From Leuconostoc rapi (GTDB lineage: Bacteria > Bacillota > Bacilli > Lactobacillales > Lactobacillaceae): a stretch of DNA of 64,000 nt. The notes beneath the pieces were generated by a model. It searched no databases, had not been told where the DNA came from, and saw nothing but the letters and a program-made list of their open reading frames with translations. The first letter of the stretch is position 1; the number at the start of each line of letters is the position of its first letter. A program made the translations under genes and the position numbers. The DNA lies in NCBI RefSeq assembly GCF_016908715.1, contig NZ_JAFBEK010000004.1:62001-126000 (forward strand), read 5' to 3'. Positions 16,180 to 25,922 of the stretch are shown in pieces.

Positions 16180-16422
16180 ATGTCTGAAGAACAGCTCCAT
16201 ATTAATCCAAATGACTTTGCCATGAAAATTATTGGACAAACGCCAAAAGATCCTGAAATCAACAATCAACAATTCATCAAAAGCCAATTGACGCTATACT
16301 TAGAAGCTTACTATCTTGTCAATGATTTCAATCAGCTAGAAGTTTCACAACTTGAAAAGATGAAACAGCAACAAATATCAGAATTATTTGATAAAATGTT
16401 ATCAGGAAGATTTTCTGTTTAA
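16180..16422 (+). CDS. Small hypothetical protein in the glucosidase operon
   Basis: 80 residues from the ATG reading MSEEQLHINPNDF, with GAAAGGA upstream; a longer in-frame start overlapping the transporter lacks one. It is soluble and mostly helical, with a central QFIKSQLTLYLEAYYLVNDFNQLE and a C-terminal QQISELFDKMLSGRF. I do not recognise a family. Its position between transporter and LacI regulator suggests a role tied to alpha-glucoside use, perhaps a protein partner. The coding assignment rests on the ribosome binding site, tight spacing and the terminator that follows directly. Confidence 0.65.
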   Translation: MSEEQLHINPNDFAMKIIGQTPKDPEINNQQFIKSQLTLYLEAYYLVNDFNQLEVSQLEKMKQQQISELFDKMLSGRFSV

Positions 16423-16430
16423 CAAAGCAA

Positions 16431-16461
16431 AAAAGAACGTCCTTCATTGGGACGTTCTTTT
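16431..16461 (+). terminator. Terminator ahead of the LacI gene
   Basis: AAAAGAACGTCC pairs with GGACGTTCTTTT around a 7-base loop, with T-rich 3' end. It separates the structural genes from the regulator gene, whose expression would need readthrough or its own promoter. Confidence 0.8.
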
Positions 16462-16485
16462 TATAAAATAAAAGCAGGTGCTAAA

Positions 16486-17484
16486 TTGTCTAATATGAAT
16501 GATGTTGCTCGTATAGCGGGTGTTTCACGCGGTTCTGTTTCTAATTATATTAATGGCCGAAAAACACGACCTGATACACAAAGCAAAATTGAAAAAGCTA
16601 TTAAATCACTCAATTATGTGCCGAATGCTACTGCACGTGCTTTAAAAACGAGCCGTTCAAATTATGTGATATTCATCATACCTACAGTTAACACCCCATT
16701 TTTTTCCGAACTCAGTTATCACGTCCAGCTAGAACTCAAAAAATTTGGTTATAAAATGATTTTGTGTAATTCCAATAGTGAACCTAAAGAAGAATTGGAA
16801 TATATTCAGATGGCCAATACGCAAAAAGTAGCTGGTATTATTACGATGTCATATGCCGACATTGCTGACCTAGTATCACCTGATATTCCATTGGTTTCGA
16901 TTGAAAAAAAAGTATCAGATAATTTTCCGATTATTATCTCAGACAATTATCAAGGTGGTCGCTTAGCTGCTCAAAAGTTACAAAAAGGTGGTGCAAAGCA
17001 ACTGCTCTTCGTCTCAAAATCACCCGTAAAAGATATTTCGAGCGTCCGTCAACAAGGATTTGTTGACTATTGCCTAGAACATCATCTAACTTATGATACA
17101 TTTTTGACACGAGACATCCCCAACTTCATCGATGACTTTAAAGATTTTATTCTAGAAAATAAGATCGATCATGCCTTTAAATACGATGGCGTTTTTTCAG
17201 ATTCTGATGAATATGCTAACGCTTTCTGGCATCTTTTACTTCAGTATGACATTAGCGTACCTGGTGATGTTCAAATTATTGGTTTTGATGCTGCTCGTAC
17301 CTATCAAAGACAACCTACTTTCCTCTCCGCTATTCGCCAACCCATTGAACAGATTTCATCAGAAGCAGTGAATAGACTATTGTTGCAACTCCCCCACCCA
17401 GAACAGCATAGTCAAAAAAATTCAATCACTGTATTACCGATTACTTTTCAACAAGGTGTAACGACAAAAACTAAGAAGCAATGA
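16486..17484 (+). CDS. LacI/GalR-family transcriptional regulator
   Basis: 332 residues using a TTG start with AGGTG five bases upstream; an ATG three codons later is the alternative. Residues 4-~55 are the LacI helix-turn-helix and hinge (MNDVARIAGVSRGSVSNYINGR, then YVPNATARALKT). The rest is the periplasmic-binding-protein-like effector domain (SNYVIFIIPTVNTPFFSEL; late VQIIGFDAARTYQRQPTFLSAIRQP). It probably represses the upstream glucosidase/transporter operon through TGGAACGTTCCA at 12984-12995. The inducer is presumably an alpha-glucoside (inference). Confidence 0.88.
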   Translation: MSNMNDVARIAGVSRGSVSNYINGRKTRPDTQSKIEKAIKSLNYVPNATARALKTSRSNYVIFIIPTVNTPFFSELSYHVQLELKKFGYKMILCNSNSEPKEELEYIQMANTQKVAGIITMSYADIADLVSPDIPLVSIEKKVSDNFPIIISDNYQGGRLAAQKLQKGGAKQLLFVSKSPVKDISSVRQQGFVDYCLEHHLTYDTFLTRDIPNFIDDFKDFILENKIDHAFKYDGVFSDSDEYANAFWHLLLQYDISVPGDVQIIGFDAARTYQRQPTFLSAIRQPIEQISSEAVNRLLLQLPHPEQHSQKNSITVLPITFQQGVTTKTKKQ

Positions 17485-17508
17485 TCAAATCATTGCCTAC
17501 CATATAAT

Positions 17509-17556
17509 AAAAGTGTGCTATAGCAACTATTGATGCAGTTACTATAGCACACTTTT
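17509..17556. terminator. Bidirectional terminator between LacI gene and dextransucrase
   Basis: AAAAGTGTGCTATAG pairs with CTATAGCACACTTTT, with an extra inner AACT/AGTT pairing across a one-base mismatch. A/T tails on both sides serve the two convergent genes. Confidence 0.85.
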
Positions 17557-17569
17557 TAATTGAAATTTG

Positions 17570-20500
17570 TTAAGCCATTTTCATCACGCCGTCAACACCG
17601 AAATATTGCCATGAACCATCTGACAATCTTTCAAAGCGATCTGTTACCATCTCACCTGAATCTGCGTCATAATAACGTGTTTTGCCTTGCTTATCCGTCA
17701 CCGCTTGTCCTTTGATTTGGTGGTAATTGTCATCAAAAAACAACTTTTGACCATTAATTGTTTGATTACCCTTAACAGCGCGGCCATTAGCACCAAAGTA
17801 AAACCATGAACCATCTGACAGTTTTTCAAAGCGATTAACAATCACTTCACCCGAATCAGCATCATAATAAGTTGTACGTCCTTGATTATCAACGTACTCA
17901 TGCCCTTTAATCTGATTATAATGATCATCGAAATAAAGCTTCTGACCGTTGATTGTTTGACTTCCCTTAACAGCACGACCATTTGCGCCAAAGTATGCCC
18001 AATCACCATTAGATAACTTTTCAAAGCGATTAACAATCATCTCACCTGAATCAGCATCATAGTAAGTGATTCGTCCTTGATTGTCAACATATTCATGTCC
18101 TTTGACTTGACGGTAGTTATCATCGAAATACAGTTTTTGTCCTTGAATAGTCCTTTGACCCTTAACAGCAACACCATTTGAACCAAAGTAAGCCCATGAA
18201 TTATCCTCTAACTGCTTAAATTGATCAGTCAACATATCACCAGAATCAGCAGAGAAGTAGCGCAATTGACCATCAGCACTTGTGACTAGTTGCCCCTTGA
18301 CTTGAATACCATCACTGTTGAAATATTGAACATGTGTTTGTTGGTCTATTTTAATCGTTGTTAGGCCTTTATTTGCCATCGCACCATGTTTGTCAAAATA
18401 GCGCCATTGCTTCTGACTATCCATGAAATAATCACCAACTGCTTGTTTACCTTGTTGGTTAAAGTAATAAGTGTCGCCATCAGCATCTGTCAAATAAGCA
18501 TCTTGTAACTCAATACCGTTTGGCAAGAAGTAGTAGGTTGCGCCATTGATTTTCTGGAAAGAATATGTCATGTAGCCATTCTTATCAAAATAATACCAAT
18601 TTGAATTTTCATCTTGAATAAAGGTATCTTTCGCTTGATAACCGCTCGTTGAAAAATAAGTCATCCCCTTATCATCAGAAACAAATCCTGTATTTGATAT
18701 TTGATTGACCAATTGTTTTGGCAAAAAAGCATTACTTTTATCTCCTGAGACAACCTTAAAGTAGTCATTAGTTGCCCAATCTTTCAAAACATAGTAAGCA
18801 CCTCGTCCTTGGATATTACTACCATTGAAATACTTTGCGGACCATTCTTGAATTTTTTCACTTGGATCCATTGGTACCCCAGTAGAAATTTGATTTGTTG
18901 TAAACAAATCAGGGTATGCTGCTTTGATCGCATCAAGGAATGCGCCACCATATAGTTTCTGATAGTCACCCCCACCCACAGTTTGAGCAGCATATAGTGT
19001 TTTATTAATCACTGAATTATCATTATAAACACCTGAATTATTGACACGTTCTGCCGTAACAACTTGCTGACCTGTTAAGTTATAAATTTGATCTGGCACC
19101 CAGTCGGCCATTGCTTTAATACCTGATGCGTGCAACGACTTAATCGCATCACGCAATTGATCGACTGTACCATACTTTGTTGGTGTGTTAAAGCCAAGAT
19201 CATAGCGGTCAGTAAATGCATAACCGTTTTGGATAATTGAATCTAAGAAACTACCATCTGTACTTGATCGGTACTGTGGTGCAAATTCAAAACTAGTAAT
19301 ACCCCAGTCCTTATATAACTGAGTATTTTTAGCAATGATTGCATTCGTATATTCATCCTCGCTTGTTGGGGTAGATTGAAAGTTAGAAAAACTTTCATAA
19401 ATAACTTGAGAATCTAAAGCCGCGTTTGAATGTAAAGTTTGACCGTTATTCACTGTTGCTACATCACTATCAGATGTGCGGGCATCCTGTGTGTCCAATG
19501 CATCAACTGGTGCCCAAGCCGCTAAGTATCCTGAAACTTGTGGATTAGCCACGCCTTGAATTTCTGAAGCATCAAAAATTAATTGCCCATCAGCATCGGT
19601 ATACTTAATACGTGATTGATCAGTATCTGATTGATTAATTTCAGTGACAATACCATCTTTTGTTGTCAATAATATCGGACGATAAGCTTGATTTTTATGA
19701 GCTGCACCCATTTGTACAATAACTCTGTCTGATTGACTTAATTTCAGGTCAGGATTATTAGCTTCAATAACTGCGATACCTTGTGTGCGTGTCTCACTAG
19801 TACCTTCATCAGTGACTGCCATAGCGCCTTTACCATAACGTACAGATGTGAGTACACCATGATTAGAATTTGCGGCCATCGATGAATCACCAGCAACGTA
19901 GTGCATCGCCATCGTCTGACCACCAGATACATATTTCAAACGTGATTGCAGCAACGTGTTAATAGCGTCATAGTAAGGTGACTTGTTCGCCATGTACTGA
20001 CCATCATCAGTAAAAAGATCGCCGTAGTAAACGCGTGGCACAGTATCCTTGTTTGTCAACAACAAAGCATATGTGCTTGGAATGTTGAACTGTGTAAATT
20101 CTTTATCCGTTTTCAACTGATCAGCATTATAAATCTTAAATGCTTGTGTTAACTCATCTTGTGTTGGTGTCAAACCATCTGAATTAGGATTGATTTTTTG
20201 TTTAATAATTTCAGCAATAACCGTCTGTACTTCACTATCATGTGCCCTTACAAAGGAGTAGTTTGGTCTGGCAGTATTATCCGTATCATCAACTGTACGA
20301 TTCACTAAACTATTCGTTATTAATGGCTCTAATCCACTACGGACCGCATGCCCATCTTGATCAGTAACTGGCATTGTCAAAGAATATTTCAAAGATAATC
20401 TTAGTTTATTATCCATTGACAACTGATTATCACCATGATCTTTGACATACTGAGCATCGTTATCACTCCAATCTTCTAAAATGGATAGATGTTGATTTGC

Positions 20501-22234
20501 AGTCGCATCATTCTTATCGACACCATAGGCCGCTTTCATATAATCAGATTGAATTTGTAATAGATCAGCATCCACATTATCGACCGCATCCACACGAATA
20601 CTATCAAAGTTCGCATCAGCATCTTGATTTGTAATTGAACCAAAGTTTAATAGATAGTACAACCAGTTAAGTTGCTCAGCCTGAACAACAGGATTAGAAT
20701 TATCAACATCATTAGCTAATAAGAAATCATAACCACCCTGTGTTGGATCTTCTGAATAAGAATAATAACCTTTTTGGTTAGTTGGCGTTCTATTCAAAAG
20801 GCGGTAATCAGAATTGGCATTTGGTGTTTTATCACTATTAACATATAATAAAGCACCACCTTGTAAGTGATCTTTGTCATCACCGGTTGTTTGATACTCA
20901 CTAGCGATGTTCCAATTTGGTTGGCTGTCAACAAAATTAGATATTGTCTGCTTTAACCAATCGGTTTGTTGATTTTGACCTATTTTTTGTTCAATATTAG
21001 TTTGAACATCGTGTGCTGCTTTGTTCAAATCACTTTGGTCATCTTCATCAGTAAAATCAACTGAATGTTGACTCAAACCAGCATTTTTCATATAGTTCAA
21101 ATAATTAACTTGTGTGACTTTGTCTGGCCACCAACTCATCAATAGTGGTCGAAAATCATTGTCAGTTGACGGCGTCCAATTTTTGCCATCCGCGAGTATA
21201 TCAGTTGGTCGATACCAGCTATCTGCAGTTAAATAACCATCAATATCAGTAAAACTGTTTGCCGTATCGTCATGAACAGCATTATGTTGTGAAAAATTAT
21301 CATTTTGACTTGTTAGTCCCTGTTTAAATTTATAATCGTCAGTTGGTACTAAGAAGCCGTTATCCTTATCAAAATAGAGTACATGACCATCAACAATTGC
21401 AGTGAAATTCTTTTTAACTTGACCATTATCGTCAATATAGACCGTTTTACCATTAACTGTTTGAATGTTCTTTGAACTGTATTGCGTTTGTGCAGACGAT
21501 GTGTCACGTTTATCATTTTTGGCCGACGGATCACTAGTTGTTGTGGTATTAGCTACATTATTATTGTCAACACTACTTTTATCTGTCGTGTCCTGATTAT
21601 TCCCATCCTTGACAGTGTCGGTTTGATTGCTTGCATCTTTGTCAGGAGTAGCTTGATTATTGTCGTCCTGATTAGTATCAGTTTGTATATTAACAGCCTT
21701 ACCATTATCGCTTTGATTACTTGTATCTTTATTAGCGTCAGTCTGAGCGTTAACATCTTTATTTTGATCACTTGTATCTTTATCAGCACTAGGTTGATTA
21801 TTGTTAGCATTCTGCGCAGTATCTGTCGTGCTTGGTACGATAACATTGGCTGGTGTGTCATCATTATTTTTACCTGCTGTAGGCATATCTTGTGCGGCAG
21901 CATTCGTTTGAGTATTATTAACTGGCTCTGCTACCGCAGCGTCATTATTAGTCCCTTGATCCTGATTACCTGTTTGCGTGCTATTCGATGCTGGATCATC
22001 ATGTACCGCGACGTTATCATCACTTATCGTAGCATCTTTTGCACCTGTGTCTGAAACAGATGTATCAATGGTCCCATTGTTTGTTGCCACTACTTGGACA
22101 GCCGATTCACCATGTGTTGTGTCGGCGTACGTTTGCTGTTGTACTGCTAATCCAAAACTTAAAATACCAGCAGCAACCCATAATTTACCAGATTTGTACA
22201 ACTTCTTACGGCAAGTTGTTTTTTCATTCTTCAT
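17570..22234 (-). CDS. dsr: Secreted GH70 glucansucrase, dextransucrase type
   Basis: 1554 residues from the ATG with GGAGG upstream. A KxYKxGKxW secretion signal (KLYKSGKLW, residues 11-19) is followed by a hydrophobic core and probable cleavage after QTYA (~37). Residues ~38-260 are a variable Asp/Asn/Thr/Gln-rich region. The circularly permuted GH70 core carries nucleophile D549 ([11 protein letters not shown]), acid/base E587 (LEDWSDND) and transition-state D666 ([11 protein letters not shown]). SEVQ after that Asp is typical of alpha-1,6-forming dextransucrases rather than alternansucrase or reuteransucrase. C-terminal YG/choline-binding-like repeats (~1230-1554) bind glucan. It makes dextran from sucrose outside the cell, releasing fructose. 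A divergent Rgg-like gene lies upstream. Confidence 0.93.
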   Translation of the reverse strand: MKNEKTTCRKKLYKSGKLWVAAGILSFGLAVQQQTYADTTHGESAVQVVATNNGTIDTSVSDTGAKDATISDDNVAVHDDPASNSTQTGNQDQGTNNDAAVAEPVNNTQTNAAAQDMPTAGKNNDDTPANVIVPSTTDTAQNANNNQPSADKDTSDQNKDVNAQTDANKDTSNQSDNGKAVNIQTDTNQDDNNQATPDKDASNQTDTVKDGNNQDTTDKSSVDNNNVANTTTTSDPSAKNDKRDTSSAQTQYSSKNIQTVNGKTVYIDDNGQVKKNFTAIVDGHVLYFDKDNGFLVPTDDYKFKQGLTSQNDNFSQHNAVHDDTANSFTDIDGYLTADSWYRPTDILADGKNWTPSTDNDFRPLLMSWWPDKVTQVNYLNYMKNAGLSQHSVDFTDEDDQSDLNKAAHDVQTNIEQKIGQNQQTDWLKQTISNFVDSQPNWNIASEYQTTGDDKDHLQGGALLYVNSDKTPNANSDYRLLNRTPTNQKGYYSYSEDPTQGGYDFLLANDVDNSNPVVQAEQLNWLYYLLNFGSITNQDADANFDSIRVDAVDNVDADLLQIQSDYMKAAYGVDKNDATANQHLSILEDWSDNDAQYVKDHGDNQLSMDNKLRLSLKYSLTMPVTDQDGHAVRSGLEPLITNSLVNRTVDDTDNTARPNYSFVRAHDSEVQTVIAEIIKQKINPNSDGLTPTQDELTQAFKIYNADQLKTDKEFTQFNIPSTYALLLTNKDTVPRVYYGDLFTDDGQYMANKSPYYDAINTLLQSRLKYVSGGQTMAMHYVAGDSSMAANSNHGVLTSVRYGKGAMAVTDEGTSETRTQGIAVIEANNPDLKLSQSDRVIVQMGAAHKNQAYRPILLTTKDGIVTEINQSDTDQSRIKYTDADGQLIFDASEIQGVANPQVSGYLAAWAPVDALDTQDARTSDSDVATVNNGQTLHSNAALDSQVIYESFSNFQSTPTSEDEYTNAIIAKNTQLYKDWGITSFEFAPQYRSSTDGSFLDSIIQNGYAFTDRYDLGFNTPTKYGTVDQLRDAIKSLHASGIKAMADWVPDQIYNLTGQQVVTAERVNNSGVYNDNSVINKTLYAAQTVGGGDYQKLYGGAFLDAIKAAYPDLFTTNQISTGVPMDPSEKIQEWSAKYFNGSNIQGRGAYYVLKDWATNDYFKVVSGDKSNAFLPKQLVNQISNTGFVSDDKGMTYFSTSGYQAKDTFIQDENSNWYYFDKNGYMTYSFQKINGATYYFLPNGIELQDAYLTDADGDTYYFNQQGKQAVGDYFMDSQKQWRYFDKHGAMANKGLTTIKIDQQTHVQYFNSDGIQVKGQLVTSADGQLRYFSADSGDMLTDQFKQLEDNSWAYFGSNGVAVKGQRTIQGQKLYFDDNYRQVKGHEYVDNQGRITYYDADSGEMIVNRFEKLSNGDWAYFGANGRAVKGSQTINGQKLYFDDHYNQIKGHEYVDNQGRTTYYDADSGEVIVNRFEKLSDGSWFYFGANGRAVKGNQTINGQKLFFDDNYHQIKGQAVTDKQGKTRYYDADSGEMVTDRFERLSDGSWQYFGVDGVMKMA
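17573..18226 (-). repeat. 195-bp tandem repeats encoding glucan-binding units
   Basis: Three full and one partial copy of a 65-residue unit, each starting DRFE/NRFEKLSxGxW or [10 protein letters not shown] and including [20 protein letters not shown] and YYDADSGE. Boundaries are about 18226-18032, 18031-17837, 17836-17642 and 17641-17573. Protein and DNA similarity between copies is high, so copy number could change by recombination. Confidence 0.8.
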
Positions 22235-22294
22235 GTTATTCTCCTCCAAGAAATAGTCATTTTTTCATCAATTGTCACTATTAATAATTGCTTA

Positions 22295-22322
22295 TTGACA
22301 GCAACAACCTTTTCAATATACA
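22295..22322 (+). promoter_or_regulatory. Promoter toward the Rgg-like gene
   Basis: TTGACA (22295-22300), 16-nt spacer, TATACA (22317-22322), in the gap between divergent dextransucrase and regulator genes. No equally clear promoter was found for the dextransucrase direction. Confidence 0.55.
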
Positions 22323-22340
22323 CTAATAAAATACACAACT

Positions 22341-22368
22341 TCATAATATTCAAAAATGAATATTATGA
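22341..22368. repeat. Perfect inverted repeat in the dsr/rgg gap
   Basis: TCATAATATTC (22341-22351) and GAATATTATGA (22358-22368) are exact 11-bp arms around six bases. It lies just before the regulator's ribosome binding site (GGAG at about 22372) and downstream of the predicted promoter. It may be an operator for autoregulation or for control of dextransucrase (inference). Confidence 0.55.
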
Positions 22369-22384
22369 CTCGGAGAAATTTACT

Positions 22385-23234
22385 ATGATAAAAAATGATA
22401 ATATTATTAAAAAGATTAGAAAGTCAAGAGGCGTTTCCCAAAAAGAATTGGGCCATTTAATTGGTTCACAATCGATGATTTCTCGCATAGAAAATAATCA
22501 AAGTTCCCCCACTGATTACAATTTACAGGAAATTTGTCAAATTTTAAATATACCCATTAGAGAATACTTCGATGCGACATTTGGGAAAAAAAAACAATTT
22601 AGCCCTAATAAAATCTGCTTTAGAACATGCATATATCAAACAAGATAAAATTGTATTACACCATATTTATAGTCTTGCTCAAGACAAAGCCGTTGAACAA
22701 CCAGAAAATTTGACACAGCGCCATTTTGCTCTAATGGCTAAATCAACGTTATATCATTTGGATTACAAATTAACGACTGAATCGATACAGCATGAATTGA
22801 TAGATTACTTTTTTACCATTGATATTTGGCAATACTATGATCTTTGTTTGTTTTTTTTTGTGCACAATATGATAAACGTTGAAAAATTAAAGCCATATAT
22901 TAATGATATTTTAAATCAGTACCTCGCCAACAAATTATCAACGGTAGCTGATAATATGGTGGCGCCTATTTTAATCGCGTTTTTAGAATCAACTATCATA
23001 CAAAAAAACACAGCCATCACTAAATCACTGTTCTTGCGATTGGATTTTCTTAATCTTTTCGAACAAAACATGACTTTCCAAACCTGGCTATTATTTTTGC
23101 GCGGTCTATTTGAAAATCATAAAACAAAAATTAGTGATGCTTACAATATTGTTATCTCGCTTCACATGACGACACCTCAAAAATTATTTGATCATACACA
23201 GCAATATTATCAGCGATTAACCAGAAGAGACTAA
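22385..23234 (+). pseudogene. Rgg-like transcriptional regulator, frameshifted in an A9 tract
   Basis: Two overlapping frames together give one Rgg/GadR-type regulator of about 283 residues. The first frame encodes an XRE helix-turn-helix (IRKSRGVSQKELGHLIGSQSMISRIENNQ) up to DATFGKKK. The second resumes NNLALIKSALEHAYIKQDK and continues to the end with helical repeat structure (YKLTTESIQHELI, TWLLFLRGLFENHK). They join at GGG followed by nine A (22586-22594), where skipping one base restores the frame. GGAG precedes the ATG. In streptococci Rgg proteins next to glucosyltransferase genes activate them, so this is the probable dextransucrase regulator. Inactivation, slippage expression or sequencing error are all possible. 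Confidence 0.8.
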
Positions 23235-23277
23235 AGCCCTCACCAATAATCATTCTCGCCTGAGATTAACAAACATC

Positions 23278-23318
23278 AAAAATGCGTCAACTAGATCAAA
23301 CTCTAGTTGACGCATTTT
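23278..23318. terminator. Terminator between the Rgg-like gene and the PTS operon
   Basis: AAAATGCGTCAACTAGA pairs perfectly with its complement around a 6-base loop. T-rich flanks on both sides suggest bidirectional use by the convergent transcripts. Confidence 0.85.
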
Positions 23319-23345
23319 ATCTGCCGAGTGATTAAACTCCTGACA

Positions 23346-23645
23346 TTATCCCACAGTGCCATTCATGATTTTTTCATAACTATCGATAACTTTGGTCACA
23401 TTTTTTTTACCTTTATAAATGACATAACCTACTGTAAACATTAGAATAACACTCACAACACTCAAACCAATACTTGTCATCATTAACCAAATACCTTCAT
23501 GTCTGAGAAAATAAGTCATTAGTACGCCAATACCGACTAGCAGTGAGAAGAATGACTGCCAATGCTGCAAATTACGCAGCATATTTTCTTGAAATATAAT
23601 TTCCTCTTTGTATCCTTGTGCAATACTTTTGGTATCTGTTATCAT
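23346..23645 (-). CDS. Small membrane protein at the end of the PTS operon
   Basis: 99 residues with two hydrophobic segments at about residues 31-45 and 52-76, flanked by a charged N-terminal helix (KSIAQGYKEEIIFQENMLRN) and a basic, charged C-terminus. AGGGAAG precedes the ATG, 17 bases after the EIID gene stops, so it belongs to the PTS operon. It does not match the EII components, and it is shorter than and unlike the DUF956 (ManO) protein often found there. Function unknown. Confidence 0.65.
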   Translation of the reverse strand: MITDTKSIAQGYKEEIIFQENMLRNLQHWQSFFSLLVGIGVLMTYFLRHEGIWLMMTSIGLSVVSVILMFTVGYVIYKGKKNVTKVIDSYEKIMNGTVG

Positions 23646-23662
23646 AAAACTTCCCTCATGAC

Positions 23663-24523
23663 TTAATAAGTTAATCCTGGGTTAAAGAATCCGAGCAATA
23701 CACCGATTAGAGCAACAACAACCAAAATTAACATCACTTTGATTGGTGAAATATTCTTTTTAGCCATTAACCACCAGCAAGCAACGATGAACGCTGCCGT
23801 TAGGAGGCCAGGGTAGACTGAATCCAATTTATCTTGTAGTACTAAGTAGGCTTTACCTGATGAATTCGTTAATCTAAACGACGTTTTTACCGTAACCCAG
23901 GTGGCAGCAACGCCACCAACCACCATACCACCCACTGTGGCAATCGCTTTTCGAACGGCTTTACCTTGTGCGCCAATTAAGATACCAACTGCTTTATCAC
24001 CTAACTCATAACCCTTAAAGTAGGCAAAACGCATGCCGAAATAACCAAGTAGGTTCCAAACGATAATATAAAATATTGCACCTAACGGCGAACCACCATC
24101 AGACATACCCAAGGCAATACCTAGAATAACAGGAATTAACGTTCCGACAACAAGTGAGTCACCAATACCGGCAATTGGTCCCATTAACCCAGCACGTAGT
24201 CCGTTAATGGTCGTATCATCAACATCCCCATCACTACCACTATTAACTTGGTTCGCCCTGGCTTCTTCCAAACTAGCGGTGATACCAACAATAATTGTGC
24301 CTAACTGCGGCTCTGTATTGAAGAACGCCGTATAGGTTTTCATTGCCTTTTCTTGGTCTTCTTTATTATCATATAGTTCCTCAACAATCGGCAACATCGA
24401 TGTTAAGTAGCCAAACGTTTGCATATGTTCTTGAGAAAACGCTGTTAAATGACCGTAAAACCAATGATGAAAAGATCGATTTAGCGTTTTACGAGAAAGT
24501 ACTTTCTTTTCTGTATTAGCCAT
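23663..24523 (-). CDS. Mannose-family PTS, EIID component
   Basis: 286 residues from the ATG reading MANTEKKVLSRKTL, one base after the EIIC stop; an upstream start inside EIIC would only add an implausible basic extension. It has the EIID hallmarks: FHHWFYGHLTAFSQEHMQTFGYLTSMLP near the N-terminus, AGLMGPIAGIGDSLVVGTLIPVILGIA in the middle and a C-terminal membrane anchor. With EIIC it forms the sugar channel in the membrane. Substrate cannot be read from sequence. Confidence 0.92.
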   Translation of the reverse strand: MANTEKKVLSRKTLNRSFHHWFYGHLTAFSQEHMQTFGYLTSMLPIVEELYDNKEDQEKAMKTYTAFFNTEPQLGTIIVGITASLEEARANQVNSGSDGDVDDTTINGLRAGLMGPIAGIGDSLVVGTLIPVILGIALGMSDGGSPLGAIFYIIVWNLLGYFGMRFAYFKGYELGDKAVGILIGAQGKAVRKAIATVGGMVVGGVAATWVTVKTSFRLTNSSGKAYLVLQDKLDSVYPGLLTAAFIVACWWLMAKKNISPIKVMLILVVVALIGVLLGFFNPGLTY

Positions 24524-24524
24524 C

Positions 24525-25388
24525 TTAAATATCCTCTTCTTCCTCATCATCATCAATAACCGCACCGCCTGAACTACTTGCTACCGGTTGTTTATTGGTA
24601 CTAATCGCCATATCCAACTTGTAAAAAATCATGGCAAAAATTAACGATACAACTGTTACAGAAACTAAATTGAGTTTTAATGATGCCGCAAATGTAAATC
24701 CCACAAAGAATGGTATAAAGTCAAGTGGCCCTTCTACGATTTGCTTAAGTAAAATAGCAATTCCGACACAGGGTAGTAAAGCACCTACTGTGAATAAAGT
24801 TTTCATTGGAATGCCATCCATTGGTAACGCTGTTTTAAGCGCTTGAACGGCACTTGAACCAAAATGCGTCATCAGCACGGTTGGTATGAAAGAGAAGAAT
24901 AGATGTGAAATCCAAGGATAACCCCAGTCAACCGCATACAGTTTTTTAAAATCACCTTTTTCAACTGCGCGCCAACCCATATGCTGCCATACGAGGTTCA
25001 TCGTTGCAGTACCGTAAAACAATACAGTACCAACAGTACCAACCAAGGTACCCATTGACTTGGCTAAGTCAGCAGCATTTGCTGATGTTGCTGAAAGTCC
25101 TTGTGCATGAATAGCCACCATAGCTAACGGAATACCGATATAAGACACAGCCCTTAAATCCGCAGATACTGTACCACCTGGTGTTACTAAGGCAATATAG
25201 ACTAACTGCATGGCAACACCGGCAGCAATACCTGTTTTCATATCGCCTAATACAATCCCACACACCAAACCACCGACTAATGGTCTGCCTAACGTGTAAT
25301 TACCAATCGTAGATCCCGCCATACCTGGCATAGAAGACAAACTGGCAAAAATACCTAGAATACTTGCTTGTATCCAACTAATTGTCAT
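24525..25388 (-). CDS. Mannose-family PTS, EIIC component
   Basis: 287 residues, about seven membrane helices. The EIIC family pattern is visible (GRPLVGGLVCGIVLGDMKTGIAAGVAMQLVYI). The protein ends in an acidic tail of Asp and Glu residues (DDDEEEEDI), which is unusual for a permease and echoes the tail of the EIIA in the same operon. It lies between EIIB and EIID and forms the membrane channel with EIID. Relatives transport mannose, sorbose, fructose or N-acetylgalactosamine, so the substrate is open. Confidence 0.9.
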   Translation of the reverse strand: MTISWIQASILGIFASLSSMPGMAGSTIGNYTLGRPLVGGLVCGIVLGDMKTGIAAGVAMQLVYIALVTPGGTVSADLRAVSYIGIPLAMVAIHAQGLSATSANAADLAKSMGTLVGTVGTVLFYGTATMNLVWQHMGWRAVEKGDFKKLYAVDWGYPWISHLFFSFIPTVLMTHFGSSAVQALKTALPMDGIPMKTLFTVGALLPCVGIAILLKQIVEGPLDFIPFFVGFTFAASLKLNLVSVTVVSLIFAMIFYKLDMAISTNKQPVASSSGGAVIDDDEEEEDI

Positions 25389-25412
25389 TTCCCTAACCCC
25401 TTTTATGTTAGT

Positions 25413-25907
25413 TTACAAATCAAATTTACCTTTGAAATCATCCCAATAACCAATTGAAACATCAGGTAAAAGCTGGAACTTGACTTGATATCCCTGTTTT
25501 TGAATGGCTTCAAAATCAAGGGCTTCTTCGGGTAGAATTGATTGGTTATTGCCAAGCTTAATCGCGCTAGGTCGATCATTAGCTGGTCCGACAATGACTT
25601 TTTTAATTTCACTTGGTACAAAGCCGTAATCAACAAGGATGGTTTTCATGTCTTGCGGTGTTTTAGTGATTAAAAAGTATTGGCGATCAGAATCTAAAAC
25701 TTGTTGCGCCTTTTCTTTAAAATGTGCCAATGTCCATACAAAGGTCTTCTTCTCCGAAGCACTTTTAAAAGCATCTTTTAAAATAGGATTATTGGCAGCA
25801 GCATCATTCACCGCTATCAAGCCATCACAAGGATACTCTTTTGCCCAACGGGTCACAGTTTGACCGTGTATAATTCTGTCATCGATACGTACAAATGAAA
25901 TACTCAT
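25413..25907 (-). CDS. Mannose-family PTS, EIIB component
   Basis: 164 residues, standard for a free-standing EIIB of the mannose class. The phosphorylated His is in RIDDRIIHGQTVTRW (residue 15). It accepts phosphate from EIIA and passes it to the sugar entering through EIIC/EIID. AAAGGAA precedes the ATG. EIIA and EIIB are separate proteins here, unlike the fused ManX/ManL of the common glucose/mannose system, pointing to a dedicated rather than general sugar PTS (inference). Confidence 0.92.
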   Translation of the reverse strand: MSISFVRIDDRIIHGQTVTRWAKEYPCDGLIAVNDAAANNPILKDAFKSASEKKTFVWTLAHFKEKAQQVLDSDRQYFLITKTPQDMKTILVDYGFVPSEIKKVIVGPANDRPSAIKLGNNQSILPEEALDFEAIQKQGYQVKFQLLPDVSIGYWDDFKGKFDL

Positions 25908-25922
25908 AAGTTCTTATTCCTT

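Noticed and set aside
17573-18226. CRISPR-like periodic repeats
   Set aside because: The 195-bp period is coding and in frame, giving glucan-binding units; there are no short palindromic repeats with unique spacers and no cas genes.
21482-22054. Long plus-strand reading frame (190 codons) antisense to the dextransucrase N-terminus
   Set aside because: It mirrors the repetitive Asn/Asp/Thr region of the real gene, is rich in Ile/Cys by frame artefact, and has no ribosome binding site.
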